A DNA stretch of 26,096 nt, from contig CAPAOL010000045.1 in the NCBI GenBank assembly GCA_948579315.1, positions 1-26,096 of the forward strand, in the 5' to 3' direction. A program made the position numbers and the translations under genes. Below the pieces are notes generated by a model. That model was given only the letters and a program-made list of their open reading frames with translations, made no database searches and was not told the DNA's origin. The DNA is from an uncultured Phocaeicola sp. Lineage in GTDB: Bacteria > Bacteroidota > Bacteroidia > Bacteroidales > Bacteroidaceae. This document shows, piece by piece, positions 15,531-23,929 of this stretch; within the stretch, counting starts at the first letter, position 1; each line of letters opens with the position of its first letter.

Positions 15531-15752
15531 ATGTACTGGACATTAGAATTGGCCTCGAAGTTAGAGGATGCTCCCTGGCCTGCTACAAAGGATGAGTTGA
15601 TTGACTATGCAATGCGTTCGGGCGCTCCGTTGGAAGTAATCGAAAACTTGCAAGAGATGGAAGATGAAGGCGAAATCTATGAAAGTATAGAAGATATTTG
15701 GCCGGATTATCCGAGCAAAGAGGATTTCTTTTTTAATGAGGAAGAATATTAG
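15531..15752 (+). CDS. DUF2795 domain protein
   Basis: 73 residues from the ATG at 15531; earlier in-frame codons lie between the promoter box and this ATG and lack homology. The sequence MYWTLELASKLEDAPWPATK followed by DELIDYAMRSGAPLEVIENL is the DUF2795 core, and the tail is strongly acidic (IEDIWPDYPSKEDFFFNEEE). This tiny acidic cytosolic protein is strongly conserved in Bacteroidetes, with no established function. It has its own promoter and terminator, so it is monocistronic. Confidence 0.88.
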   Translation: MYWTLELASKLEDAPWPATKDELIDYAMRSGAPLEVIENLQEMEDEGEIYESIEDIWPDYPSKEDFFFNEEEY

Positions 15753-15765
15753 AAAGAGAACATGG

Positions 15766-15796
15766 CGGACAGAATAAAAAATTCTGTCCGTTTTTT
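15766..15796 (+). terminator. Intrinsic terminator after the DUF2795 gene
   Basis: CGGACAGAAT (15766-15775) and ATTCTGTCCG (15781-15790) form a perfect 10-bp stem with a 5-base A loop, followed by TTTTTTG. It starts 13 bases after the stop codon. Confidence 0.9.
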
Positions 15797-15882
15797 GTTT
15801 GATATTTCTTCTTGGAAGGGGGGATTGGAAAGCGTAATGTAACTTTCCTGGGAGATTGAACATTATACATGGAAAAAGTGTT

Positions 15883-15890
15883 TATCTTTG
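15883..15890 (+). promoter_or_regulatory. -7 box of the small outer-membrane barrel gene
   Basis: TATCTTTG is an exact -7 match followed by TGGC; the -33 is weak (TTGA at 15857-15860). The ATG is 25 bases downstream of the box, so the leader is about 19 bases. Confidence 0.6.
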
Positions 15891-15915
15891 TGGCGTAAAC
15901 TAAAAATAGACAAAC

Positions 15916-16515
15916 ATGAAAAAGATTATTAGTGTATTAATGGTAGCTGTATGTTTGATGATGGCTGCTCCTGCTCAGGCTCAGTTGCACTTTGGAGTAA
16001 AAGGTGGTTTGAATATTTCAAAATTGAGTTTTTCAAAGGATGCTTTTAAAGGGGATAATAAGACTGGTTTTTTTGTGGGTCCGATGGCTGAATTCACCCT
16101 GCCTATTATCGGGATAGGGGCAGATGTTGCCGCTTTATATTCTCAGACAGACTTAGGGGTCGATGGAGAGAAAACAATGAAGTTAAAGACATTTGCAGTT
16201 CCTGTGAATTTGAAATGGTCCTTTGGCCTTGGTAGCATGTTGGGTGCTTATATTGCTGCAGGTCCCCAGTTTGATTTTAATATTGGCAATAAAACATGGA
16301 CGCGTGAATTGTCATTGAAAAAATCTACAACCAGTTTCAATGTAGGAGCAGGTCTTAAATTGATACGTCATTTACAGTTAGGGGTTAATTATAATTTTGC
16401 TCTGAGCAAGACTGGTACTTATGAATATTATACAGAGGGTGGATCGGGTGATGGACACCATTCTGTTAATATAAAGAACAACACTTGGCAAGTTTCTTTG
16501 GCATACTTGTTCTAG
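15916..16515 (+). CDS. Small outer-membrane beta-barrel (porin/OmpX-like, PorT-type) protein
   Basis: 199 residues. Signal peptide 1-22 ends APAQA/QLHFG. The mature chain consists of alternating amphipathic strands (HFGVKGGLNISKL, GFFVGPMAEFTLP, VGAGLKLIRHLQLGVNYNF) and ends in a strand with a terminal Phe (WQVSLAYLF), the outer-membrane insertion signal. About eight strands are expected. Opening KKIISVLMVAVCLMMAAPAQ is a standard Bacteroidetes signal. Function within the barrel family is unknown. Its own promoter and terminator flank it. Confidence 0.85.
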   Translation: MKKIISVLMVAVCLMMAAPAQAQLHFGVKGGLNISKLSFSKDAFKGDNKTGFFVGPMAEFTLPIIGIGADVAALYSQTDLGVDGEKTMKLKTFAVPVNLKWSFGLGSMLGAYIAAGPQFDFNIGNKTWTRELSLKKSTTSFNVGAGLKLIRHLQLGVNYNFALSKTGTYEYYTEGGSGDGHHSVNIKNNTWQVSLAYLF

Positions 16516-16538
16516 ACAACCTTATTTAATAAAAGATA

Positions 16539-16574
16539 AAAAGGAGGCATTCTTCACTGAATGCCTCCTTTTTT
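16539..16574 (+). terminator. Strong intrinsic terminator between the barrel gene and priA
   Basis: AAGGAGGCATTC (16541-16552) and GAATGCCTCCTT (16559-16570) form a perfect 12-bp stem with a 6-base loop, followed by a T run to 16574. The priA -7-like box begins 2 bases after the T run. Confidence 0.92.
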
Positions 16575-16575
16575 G

Positions 16576-16583
16576 TAATTTTG
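16576..16583 (+). promoter_or_regulatory. Possible priA -7 box, giving a nearly leaderless message
   Basis: TAATTTTG matches the -7 consensus and lies 4 bases before the priA ATG at 16588. A start 6-7 bases after the box would fall at or within the ATG. The -33 position falls inside the upstream terminator stem and has no TTTG. If not a promoter, priA must be expressed by read-through. Confidence 0.4.
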
Positions 16584-16587
16584 CACC

Positions 16588-19050
16588 ATGAAAAAATTCG
16601 TAGATGTCATAGTTCCATTACCTATTGCCAACCAATACACTTATTCCCTTCCTCAGGAGATGGAAGAGATGGTACAGATTGGTTGTCGGGTGGTTGTTCC
16701 GTTTGGAAAGAAAAAGTTCTATACGGCAATAGTGACAAATGTACATTATGCGGCCCCGGAGGGGTATGAAACGAAGGATATAGCTGAAGTGCTGGATTCA
16801 TCTCCGGTACTGTTACCGAAACAATATGAGTTCTGGCAATGGCTGGCGGAATATTATCTTTGTACATTAGGAGATGTGTACAAGGCGGCTATCCCTTCGG
16901 GTATGAAACTGGAAAGCGAAACGTTGGTGGAATATAATCCCGATTTTGAAGCCACTGCACCCTTACCGGAGAAAGAGCAGAAAATTCTGGATTTGTTGAG
17001 CCGGGATACAGAACAGTGTGTAACCCAGTTGGAAAAAAACAGCGGACTGAAAAATGTGTTGACTGTCATCAAGTCTTTGTTGGACAAAGAGGCCATCTTT
17101 GTCAAGGAGGAACTGAAACGTAATTACAAACCGCGTACAGAGGCAAGGGTGAGGTTGGTGAACGGAGAAGCGGATGAGGCTTACTTACAACGGCTGTTCA
17201 ATGAATTGTCACGTGCTCCTAAACAATTGATGATATTAATGAAGTATGTGGAATTGTCCGGTTGGGTAGCCAGAGGGTATGCTTTAAAGGAAGTAACAAA
17301 GAAAGAGCTGCTTGAAAAGTCTGGAGGGTCTGCGGCCGTTTTTAACGGATTGGTCGAAAAGAAAGTCTTTGAGGTCTATCATCAGGAGATAGGACGTTTG
17401 GATAAAGGAATTTCGGATACCGGTGATATTAATCCGCTGAATATTGCGCAGCAACAGGCTTATGGCAACATTCTTCAATGCTTCAGAGAGAAAAATGTGT
17501 GTCTTCTGCATGGCGTTACATCCAGTGGCAAGACGGAAATTTATATCCACCTCATTCAGGAGGTGCTGAAAACAGGAAAGCAGGTCTTATATTTGCTTCC
17601 GGAAATTGCACTGACCACTCAGATAACTGAGCGTTTGAAAAGAGTGTTCGGACATCGGCTGGGTATTTATCATTCCAAGTTTCCGGACGCTGAGCGGGTG
17701 GAGATATGGCAGAAACAGTTGGGAGAGAAGAGCTATGATGTGATTCTCGGAGTTCGTTCCTCTATTTTTCTGCCTTTTCGTAACTTGGGGCTGGTCATCA
17801 TAGATGAGGAACACGAGAATACGTATAAACAGCAAGACCCTGCCCCACGTTACCATGCCCGTAGCTCAGCCATCATGCTGGCCTCTATGTTCAAGGCGAA
17901 AGTGCTGCTGGGGACGGCTACTCCTGGTGTGGAAACTTACTTTAATGCTACCTCGGGAAAGTATGGCTTGGTAGAATTGAAAGAAAGATATAAAGATATC
18001 CGGCTTCCTCATATAGAACTGGTTGACATCAAGGAACTGGCGCATCAGAAGCGGATGCAGGGCCCTTTCTCACCGGCGCTGGTCAAGCAGATAAAAGAGG
18101 CATTGGAGTGTAAGGAGCAGGTTATCCTGTTTCAGAACCGTCGCGGTTTCGCTCCGATGATAGAATGTCATACCTGCGGCTGGGTTCCTAAATGCAAGAA
18201 CTGTGATGTGAGTCTGACGTATCATAAGGGGCTGAACCAGCTGACTTGCCATTACTGTGGATATACCTATCAAGTTCCCCGTTCCTGCCCGGCGTGCGGC
18301 GGAGTGGAATTGATGCATCGCGGTTTCGGTACAGAGCGTATAGAAGATGATATAAAACTGATATTTCCCGAGGCGAAAGTCGCCCGGATGGATTTGGATA
18401 CCACCCGTACCCGTACCGCATACGAGAAAATTATCGCGGATTTTGAACAGGGCAAGACCGATATCCTGATTGGTACGCAGATGGTGTCCAAAGGATTGGA
18501 CTTTGATCATGTCAGTGTGGTGGGGATTCTGAATGCGGATACGATGTTGAACTTCCCGGATTTCCGGAGCTATGAGCGTGCTTTCCAACTGATGGCCCAA
18601 GTAGCAGGACGTGCCGGGCGTAAAAATAAGCAAGGACTGGTTATCCTTCAGACCAAATCGCCCGATTTACCCGTTATTCATCAAGTGATGCATAATGACT
18701 ATGAGCAGTTATATTATGACCAATTGGCAGAACGGCAGATGTTCAAATATCCTCCTTATTATCGTTTGATTTATGTATATCTGAAACACCGCAAAGAGGA
18801 TATTCTGGATTTGGCGGCGGATACCATGGCGGCACAGCTCCGTTCCGGATTGGGCGACAGGGTATTGGGCCCGGACAAACCGCCGGTGGCCCGTATCCAG
18901 ACCTTATTTATAAAAAAAATGATTGTGAAAGTGGAGCAGAATGCTTCTATAAAGAAAGTGCGTGATTATCTGCTTGCCGTACAACGTGCCATATTGGAAG
19001 ATGAACGTTTCCGTTCGTTGTTAGTTTATTATGATGTAGATCCACAGTAA
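16588..19050 (+). CDS. priA: Primosomal protein N' (PriA), replication-restart helicase
   Basis: 820 residues. PriA binds abandoned forks, unwinds the lagging arm and reloads the replicative helicase. Seen are the N-terminal DNA-binding domain beginning MKKFVDVIVPLPIANQYTYS, Walker A GVTSSGKT (309-316), the DEEH box (406-409), GTATP (442-446), and eight zinc-binding cysteines (527, 530, 536, 539, 554, 557, 567, 570), then helicase motifs GTQMVSKGLDFDHVSVV and QVAGRAGR. All catalytic residues are present and the length is normal for Bacteroidetes. It starts an operon with the PHP and tyrosine phosphatase genes. Confidence 0.96.
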   Translation: MKKFVDVIVPLPIANQYTYSLPQEMEEMVQIGCRVVVPFGKKKFYTAIVTNVHYAAPEGYETKDIAEVLDSSPVLLPKQYEFWQWLAEYYLCTLGDVYKAAIPSGMKLESETLVEYNPDFEATAPLPEKEQKILDLLSRDTEQCVTQLEKNSGLKNVLTVIKSLLDKEAIFVKEELKRNYKPRTEARVRLVNGEADEAYLQRLFNELSRAPKQLMILMKYVELSGWVARGYALKEVTKKELLEKSGGSAAVFNGLVEKKVFEVYHQEIGRLDKGISDTGDINPLNIAQQQAYGNILQCFREKNVCLLHGVTSSGKTEIYIHLIQEVLKTGKQVLYLLPEIALTTQITERLKRVFGHRLGIYHSKFPDAERVEIWQKQLGEKSYDVILGVRSSIFLPFRNLGLVIIDEEHENTYKQQDPAPRYHARSSAIMLASMFKAKVLLGTATPGVETYFNATSGKYGLVELKERYKDIRLPHIELVDIKELAHQKRMQGPFSPALVKQIKEALECKEQVILFQNRRGFAPMIECHTCGWVPKCKNCDVSLTYHKGLNQLTCHYCGYTYQVPRSCPACGGVELMHRGFGTERIEDDIKLIFPEAKVARMDLDTTRTRTAYEKIIADFEQGKTDILIGTQMVSKGLDFDHVSVVGILNADTMLNFPDFRSYERAFQLMAQVAGRAGRKNKQGLVILQTKSPDLPVIHQVMHNDYEQLYYDQLAERQMFKYPPYYRLIYVYLKHRKEDILDLAADTMAAQLRSGLGDRVLGPDKPPVARIQTLFIKKMIVKVEQNASIKKVRDYLLAVQRAILEDERFRSLLVYYDVDPQ

Positions 19051-19097
19051 CCGGTCCATGCACTGGACGATAATAGAAAAGATAAACGAAAATAAAG

Positions 19098-19808
19098 ATG
19101 AAGATAGAATTAGACGTACATACCCATACCATTGCCAGCGGGCATGCATTCAGTACTTTACAAGAAATGGCGCAAGCTGCCGCCGATAAGGGATTGAAGG
19201 TTTTAGGGATAACGGAACATTCGCCCGGTGTTCCCGGTACTTGCCATCCTATTTATTTTAGAAACTTGCATGTGGTTCCCCGCCGGATGTATGGGGTGGA
19301 GCTGTTGTTGGGGGCTGAGATTAATATTCTGGATGGTAAAGGAAACCTCGATTTGGACGAGGATTATATGAAGATGCTTGATATCCGTATTGCGGGTATC
19401 CACTCTTTATGTTATGAATATGGAACGATAGAAGAAAACACCCATGGAATGGTACAGGTTATCAGCAATCCTTTTATTCATATTATCAGTCACCCCGGAG
19501 ACGGTACGGCGGCGTTACATTTTGAACCGATGGTATTGGCAGCCAAAGAACACCATACTTTATTGGAAATAAATAACAGTTCTTTAAAACCCACCCGTAA
19601 CAAACCCAATGCCCGTGAGAACAACCTCACCATTCTCCGTTTATGCAAGAAATATGAAGTTCCGGTCATTTTGGGAAGTGACGCGCATATTTCGTTTGAT
19701 ATAGCCCGTTACGATAATTTGTATGAATTGTTGCAGCTTACCGGGTTTCCTGAAGAGCTGATCATGAACCGTGATGTGAAATCATTTAAAGAATACCTTC
19801 ATTTGTAG
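19098..19808 (+). CDS. PHP-domain phosphoesterase (YcdX-like)
   Basis: 236 residues with the four PHP metal-binding motifs: HTH (H8, H10), ITEHSPG (E40, H41), the IHS of IAGIHSL (H102) and SHPGDG (H132), and GSDAH (D195, H197). These bind a tri-metal centre, and relatives such as E. coli YcdX hydrolyse phosphate monoesters. This is a stand-alone PHP protein, not a DNA polymerase domain nor a CpsB-type tyrosine phosphatase. It lies 47 bases after priA and 7 bases before the tyrosine phosphatase gene. The substrate is unknown. Confidence 0.87.
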   Translation: MKIELDVHTHTIASGHAFSTLQEMAQAAADKGLKVLGITEHSPGVPGTCHPIYFRNLHVVPRRMYGVELLLGAEINILDGKGNLDLDEDYMKMLDIRIAGIHSLCYEYGTIEENTHGMVQVISNPFIHIISHPGDGTAALHFEPMVLAAKEHHTLLEINNSSLKPTRNKPNARENNLTILRLCKKYEVPVILGSDAHISFDIARYDNLYELLQLTGFPEELIMNRDVKSFKEYLHL

Positions 19809-19815
19809 ATTATAT

Positions 19816-20286
19816 ATGAAAAGAATACTTTTTGTCTGCCTCGGTAACATTTGCAGGTCTTCTTCGGCAGAAGAAGTGATGCGTACTCTCATAAAGAAAA
19901 AAGGACTGGAACACGAGATAGAGGTGGATTCTGCCGGAATCCTGAGTTATCATAGAGGGGAATTGCCCGACAGCCGTATGCGGATGCATGCTTCCCGCCG
20001 CGGTTACAATCTGACCCATCGTTCCCGTCCTGTCTGTACGGAGGATTTCTATCATTTTGATATGATCATCGGCATGGACGACCGTAATATAGAGGACCTG
20101 ATGGAGCGTGCTCCCGATCTGGAAACGGAAAAGAAAATCCATCGCATGACGGATTATTGCCGCACCAAAGTGGCAGACTATGTTCCCGACCCTTACTATG
20201 GCGGTGCGCAAGGGTTCGAGAACGTGCTTGATATACTGGAAGATGCTTGTGCAGGATTGCTTACTTCCTTAGTTCCGGGTAACTGA
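19816..20286 (+). CDS. Low-molecular-weight protein-tyrosine-phosphatase
   Basis: 156 residues. The P-loop CLGNICRS (C8 to R14) is the CX5R catalytic site, and the general acid is Asp in VPDPYYGG. The residue after RS is Ser instead of the usual Pro, a small departure. Typical partners are bacterial tyrosine kinases of capsule export; none is in this window. The gene is 7 bases after the PHP gene, and its last 26 bases overlap the 3' end of the convergent pgpH-like gene, so there is no room for a terminator between them. Confidence 0.9.
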   Translation: MKRILFVCLGNICRSSSAEEVMRTLIKKKGLEHEIEVDSAGILSYHRGELPDSRMRMHASRRGYNLTHRSRPVCTEDFYHFDMIIGMDDRNIEDLMERAPDLETEKKIHRMTDYCRTKVADYVPDPYYGGAQGFENVLDILEDACAGLLTSLVPGN

Positions 20287-22318
20287 TTCGGGTGTGATAC
20301 ATCGTTTTCAGCTTTTCTTTAAACAGTGCTTTGACTGTTGCTATATCCTTGAACGTAATAGGGCATTCTTTGAAATACCCCTCAGATACCTGTGTGTCAA
20401 TAATCTTATCTACCAGTGTGCTGATGCTTTCTTCCGTGTACTCCGGCAGGCTGCGTGAAGCCGCTTCTACAGAGTCGGCCATCATCAGGACGGCCTGTTC
20501 CTTGGTGAACGGGTTCGGACCGGGGTAGCGGAACTTTTCCTGATCCATTTCTTCGTCAGGATGTTCGTTTTTATATGAAATGTAGAAATACTTCGTCAGT
20601 CCCCGTCCATGATGGGTACTGATAAAGTCTTTGATCACTTTGGGCAGATTATGCTTTTCCGCCAGTTTCAGCCCGTCGGTGATATGACTGATGATAACCT
20701 GGGCGCTTTGTTCATAACTTAAACTCTTGTGCGGGTTGACTCCCGACTGGTTTTCTGTGAAAAAAGCCGGATTCACCATTTTACCGATGTCATGATATAA
20801 TGCTCCCGTACGCACCAGCTGGCTTTTACCTCCAATCTTGTTTGCCGCCGCAGCAGCCAGGTTTGCCATCTGCAATGAGTGTTGGAAAGTGCCCGGAGCT
20901 ACTTCGGACATTTCCCGAAGCAAGCTATTGTTGATATTTGACAGTTCCACCAAAGTCACATCTGAAGTAAAACCGAATATTTTCTCCAAAAGGAACAGTA
21001 ACGGATAAGCGAACAGCAGTAAGATACCGTTGATCATAAAATAGATGTACATGCGCGTATTCAGCTTGGTCAAATCATCTTCATGAATCAGCTCGAAAGC
21101 AAAATATAATAAAGCGTAACTGATAAATACAACCAAAGCCGTCCGTAACAATTGCGACCGTTGGGACAATTCTCTCAAACTATAGATCGCCACCATTCCT
21201 GCCACTACCTGTAACAAGATAAACTCATGTGGAAAACGTAAAGTGATGGAGCAAAGCAAAATGATAGTGACATGTGCCATGAATGCCGTTCTTGAGTCAA
21301 GGAAAACACGGACTATAATCGGAATCATGGCAAATGGAACCACGTAAATACTTGACAAGTTCTGTTCCACCATAATGGAAGACAGGACGGGGAAGAACAC
21401 AATCAGCGCAAATAGCAGGGTGAGTGTTCCTTTCCGTTCATAATAATCTGCCCGGAACAACTCCAGATAGGCCATGAAGCAGAACAGGAAGATTCCTACA
21501 TATAATATTTGTCCGGCCAATGTCAGTCTTTTCTCTTGTACCGAGTCGCTACGTTTTTCCCATTCCTTGCGTAAGGATTCCAATATGTTGTAAGTCTGCT
21601 CATCAACAATTTCTCCACGGTCAATAATCTTTTGTCCGTTCAGCACAAAGCCGTTTGCCCATGAAATATTAGAGAGCAGGTCTTTTTGCGCCGCCTCGGA
21701 CTTTTCTTCATCATAAACCAGATTAGGTGTAATGTAATCATTCAGATTACATTGTTGTAATATCTTCTTTTTGTAGTGGGTGGTATCCGCATTCAGCAAA
21801 TATTCATAGGCTTCCTTCACGGTGTACAATTGGTCGATAAAACGGCTTGTCGCTACATTCTTGTCTACCAGCCGTATGGCAATGATACTGTCTTCCTCCA
21901 TACGCTTCAAGTCATTTCCGGCAATGATTCCGTCCTCATACAGTGCCTTTAATGTGCGTTCAATATAACGTACATAGTCTGTGCCCGGCAGTGAATGGCG
22001 TAAGGTCTTGTTGTAATCCTCCCTTAATTTGGAAAGGACATTTTTTTCGGCTTCCTTGTCTATCTGGAAATAAGGTTGATAGTCTGCCAGGATGCTGTCC
22101 TGTTCCTTTTGTACTTGTATGTCGTTTTTGTAAATCGGAAAATCAAATGATGCCTGTAACAGTCCGTATTTCCAAGGCTTGTTTATATCAAATTGATAGT
22201 TGAACTTTCCTTCATTGGGTAAAAAGTAGACTATCACTGATACTGTGGCAATGAAAATAAGGCTTTTATAAATCAAATTTTTATATGAAAACCGTTGGTT
22301 GGTCTTGAAACTTCTCAT
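20261..22318 (-). CDS. pgpH: 7TM-HD cyclic-di-AMP phosphodiesterase, PgpH type
   Basis: 685 residues. One membrane segment (about 15-33), an extracytoplasmic 7TMR-HDED-like domain (about 35-265), seven transmembrane segments (about 268-447), then a cytosolic HD domain (about 465-685). HD-phosphohydrolase ligands are visible: H480 in GTFQHSLQMAN, H509-D510 in LYHDIGKM, H545, H569/H570 (STHHGRG), and D of MMADSVEAASRS. PgpH proteins hydrolyse cyclic-di-AMP and so influence envelope and osmotic homeostasis. The 3' end overlaps the tyrosine phosphatase gene tail to tail; the 5' end is divergent from gltX, 81 bases away. Confidence 0.9.
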   Translation of the reverse strand: MRSFKTNQRFSYKNLIYKSLIFIATVSVIVYFLPNEGKFNYQFDINKPWKYGLLQASFDFPIYKNDIQVQKEQDSILADYQPYFQIDKEAEKNVLSKLREDYNKTLRHSLPGTDYVRYIERTLKALYEDGIIAGNDLKRMEEDSIIAIRLVDKNVATSRFIDQLYTVKEAYEYLLNADTTHYKKKILQQCNLNDYITPNLVYDEEKSEAAQKDLLSNISWANGFVLNGQKIIDRGEIVDEQTYNILESLRKEWEKRSDSVQEKRLTLAGQILYVGIFLFCFMAYLELFRADYYERKGTLTLLFALIVFFPVLSSIMVEQNLSSIYVVPFAMIPIIVRVFLDSRTAFMAHVTIILLCSITLRFPHEFILLQVVAGMVAIYSLRELSQRSQLLRTALVVFISYALLYFAFELIHEDDLTKLNTRMYIYFMINGILLLFAYPLLFLLEKIFGFTSDVTLVELSNINNSLLREMSEVAPGTFQHSLQMANLAAAAANKIGGKSQLVRTGALYHDIGKMVNPAFFTENQSGVNPHKSLSYEQSAQVIISHITDGLKLAEKHNLPKVIKDFISTHHGRGLTKYFYISYKNEHPDEEMDQEKFRYPGPNPFTKEQAVLMMADSVEAASRSLPEYTEESISTLVDKIIDTQVSEGYFKECPITFKDIATVKALFKEKLKTMYHTRISYPELRK

Positions 22319-22367
22319 AATCGTATATTTTTGCGCGCAAAATACGAAAAAATCGGGAAATTTAGAT

Positions 22368-22375
22368 TAATTTTG
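22368..22375 (+). promoter_or_regulatory. -7 box of the gltX-waaA operon
   Basis: TAATTTTG followed by CGGC matches the -7 consensus, 24 bases before the gltX ATG. No TTTG lies at the right -33 distance. The opposite strand holds a weaker box (GTATTTTG, one base off) for the divergent pgpH-like gene, within the same 81 bases. Confidence 0.6.
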
Positions 22376-22399
22376 CGGCGTATTTTATATAAAACAACA

Positions 22400-23917
22400 A
22401 TGTCAGAAAGAAAAGTAAGAGTTCGTTTTGCTCCGAGCCCGACGGGAGCGTTGCATATCGGCGGTGTGCGCACAGCCTTGTATAACTATCTGTTTGCTCG
22501 CCAGCATGGTGGAGATTTAATTTTCCGTATAGAAGATACCGACTCAAATCGCTTTGTTCCGGGTGCGGAAGAATATATCATTGAGTCGTTTAAGTGGTTG
22601 GGGATAAACTTCGACGAAGGAGTCAGCTTTGGTGGTAACTACGGCCCCTACCGTCAGTCTGAACGTCGTGATATTTATAAGAAATATGTACAGGTGTTGC
22701 TTGACAGCGGTAAGGCGTATATTGCTTTCGATACTCCGGCGGAGTTGGACGCCAAACGTCAGGAAATCTCTAATTTCCAGTACGATGCTTCTACCCGTAT
22801 GTCTATGCGTAACTCTTTGACTCTGCCGAAAGAAGAAGTGGATGCACTGATTGCCGATGGGAAGCAATATGTGGTACGTTTCAAGATTGAACCGAATGAA
22901 GATGTACACGTACATGATATTATCCGTGGCAAGGTAGTGATCAATTCTTCCATTTTGGATGATAAAGTTTTATATAAATCGGCGGATGAACTGCCTACTT
23001 ATCATTTGGCAAACATTGTGGACGACCATTTGATGGAAGTTTCCCATGTAATCCGTGGTGAGGAATGGTTGCCTTCCGCTCCGTTGCATGTCCTGCTGTA
23101 CCGGGCTTTCGGCTGGGCGGATACCATGCCCGAGTTCGCACATCTTCCCTTGTTGTTGAAACCGGATGGTAACGGTAAACTGAGCAAGCGTGATGGTGAC
23201 CGTCTTGGCTTCCCTGTTTTCCCGTTGGAATGGCACGACCCCAAGACCGGTGAGGTGTCTTCCGGTTATCGTGAGTCGGGTTACCTGCCCGAAGCTGTTA
23301 TCAATTTCCTTGCCCTGTTGGGATGGAATCCGGGAAATGACCAGGAACTGATGTCCTTGGATGAACTGGTGAAGCTTTTTGACCTGCACCGTTGCAGCAA
23401 AGCCGGGGCAAAATTCGACTTTGAAAAAGGAAAATGGTTTAACCATGAATATATATTGAAGAAAAGCAATGAGGAAGTAGCCGGGCTTTTCATGCCGATC
23501 TTGAAAGAGCATGGCATTGAAGCTCCTATGGATAAAGTGGTGACCGTGGTAGGCTTGATGAAAGATCGTGTAAGTTTTATCAAGGATTTGTGGGAAACTT
23601 GCAAATTCTTCTTCGTCGCTCCTACGGAATATGATGAGAAGACCCGTAAAAAACGTTGGAAAGAGGACTCTCCCGAACGTATGCTGGAGTTGGCGGACGT
23701 ATTGGAGGCCTTGGACGACTTCTCGCTGGAGAATCAGGAGGCTGTGGTCATGAAATGGATAGAAGATAAAGGTTATCACTTGGGTAATATAATGAATGCT
23801 TTCCGTTTAACCTTGGTAGGCGAAGGTAAAGGCCCGCATATGTTTGATATTTCAGCCGTTTTAGGGAAAGAAGAAACATTGCGACGCATTCGTCGGGCTG
23901 TGGAAGTGCTCAAGTAA
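22400..23917 (+). CDS. gltX: Glutamate--tRNA ligase
   Basis: 505 residues from the ATG at 22400; upstream in-frame extension is not conserved and overlaps the promoter. It charges tRNA-Glu. The class I signatures are HIGG (19-22, within APSPTGALHIGGVRTALYN) and KLSKR (260-264). A single copy of the catalytic core with RIEDTDSNR and the YHLANIVDDH motif is present; the C-terminal anticodon-binding domain follows (about 330-505). Upstream of and 12 bases from waaA. Confidence 0.96.
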   Translation: MSERKVRVRFAPSPTGALHIGGVRTALYNYLFARQHGGDLIFRIEDTDSNRFVPGAEEYIIESFKWLGINFDEGVSFGGNYGPYRQSERRDIYKKYVQVLLDSGKAYIAFDTPAELDAKRQEISNFQYDASTRMSMRNSLTLPKEEVDALIADGKQYVVRFKIEPNEDVHVHDIIRGKVVINSSILDDKVLYKSADELPTYHLANIVDDHLMEVSHVIRGEEWLPSAPLHVLLYRAFGWADTMPEFAHLPLLLKPDGNGKLSKRDGDRLGFPVFPLEWHDPKTGEVSSGYRESGYLPEAVINFLALLGWNPGNDQELMSLDELVKLFDLHRCSKAGAKFDFEKGKWFNHEYILKKSNEEVAGLFMPILKEHGIEAPMDKVVTVVGLMKDRVSFIKDLWETCKFFFVAPTEYDEKTRKKRWKEDSPERMLELADVLEALDDFSLENQEAVVMKWIEDKGYHLGNIMNAFRLTLVGEGKGPHMFDISAVLGKEETLRRIRRAVEVLK

Positions 23918-23929
23918 TAGCCGGTAGTT

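Noticed and set aside
22295..22399. Upstream start extending gltX by 35 residues
   Set aside because: The extension overlaps the divergent gene and the promoter box, and is absent from the family's usual N-terminus.
22970..23779. 269-codon minus-strand ORF inside gltX
   Set aside because: Antisense shadow with a composition (Phe, His, Gln rich) typical of reversed coding sequence.
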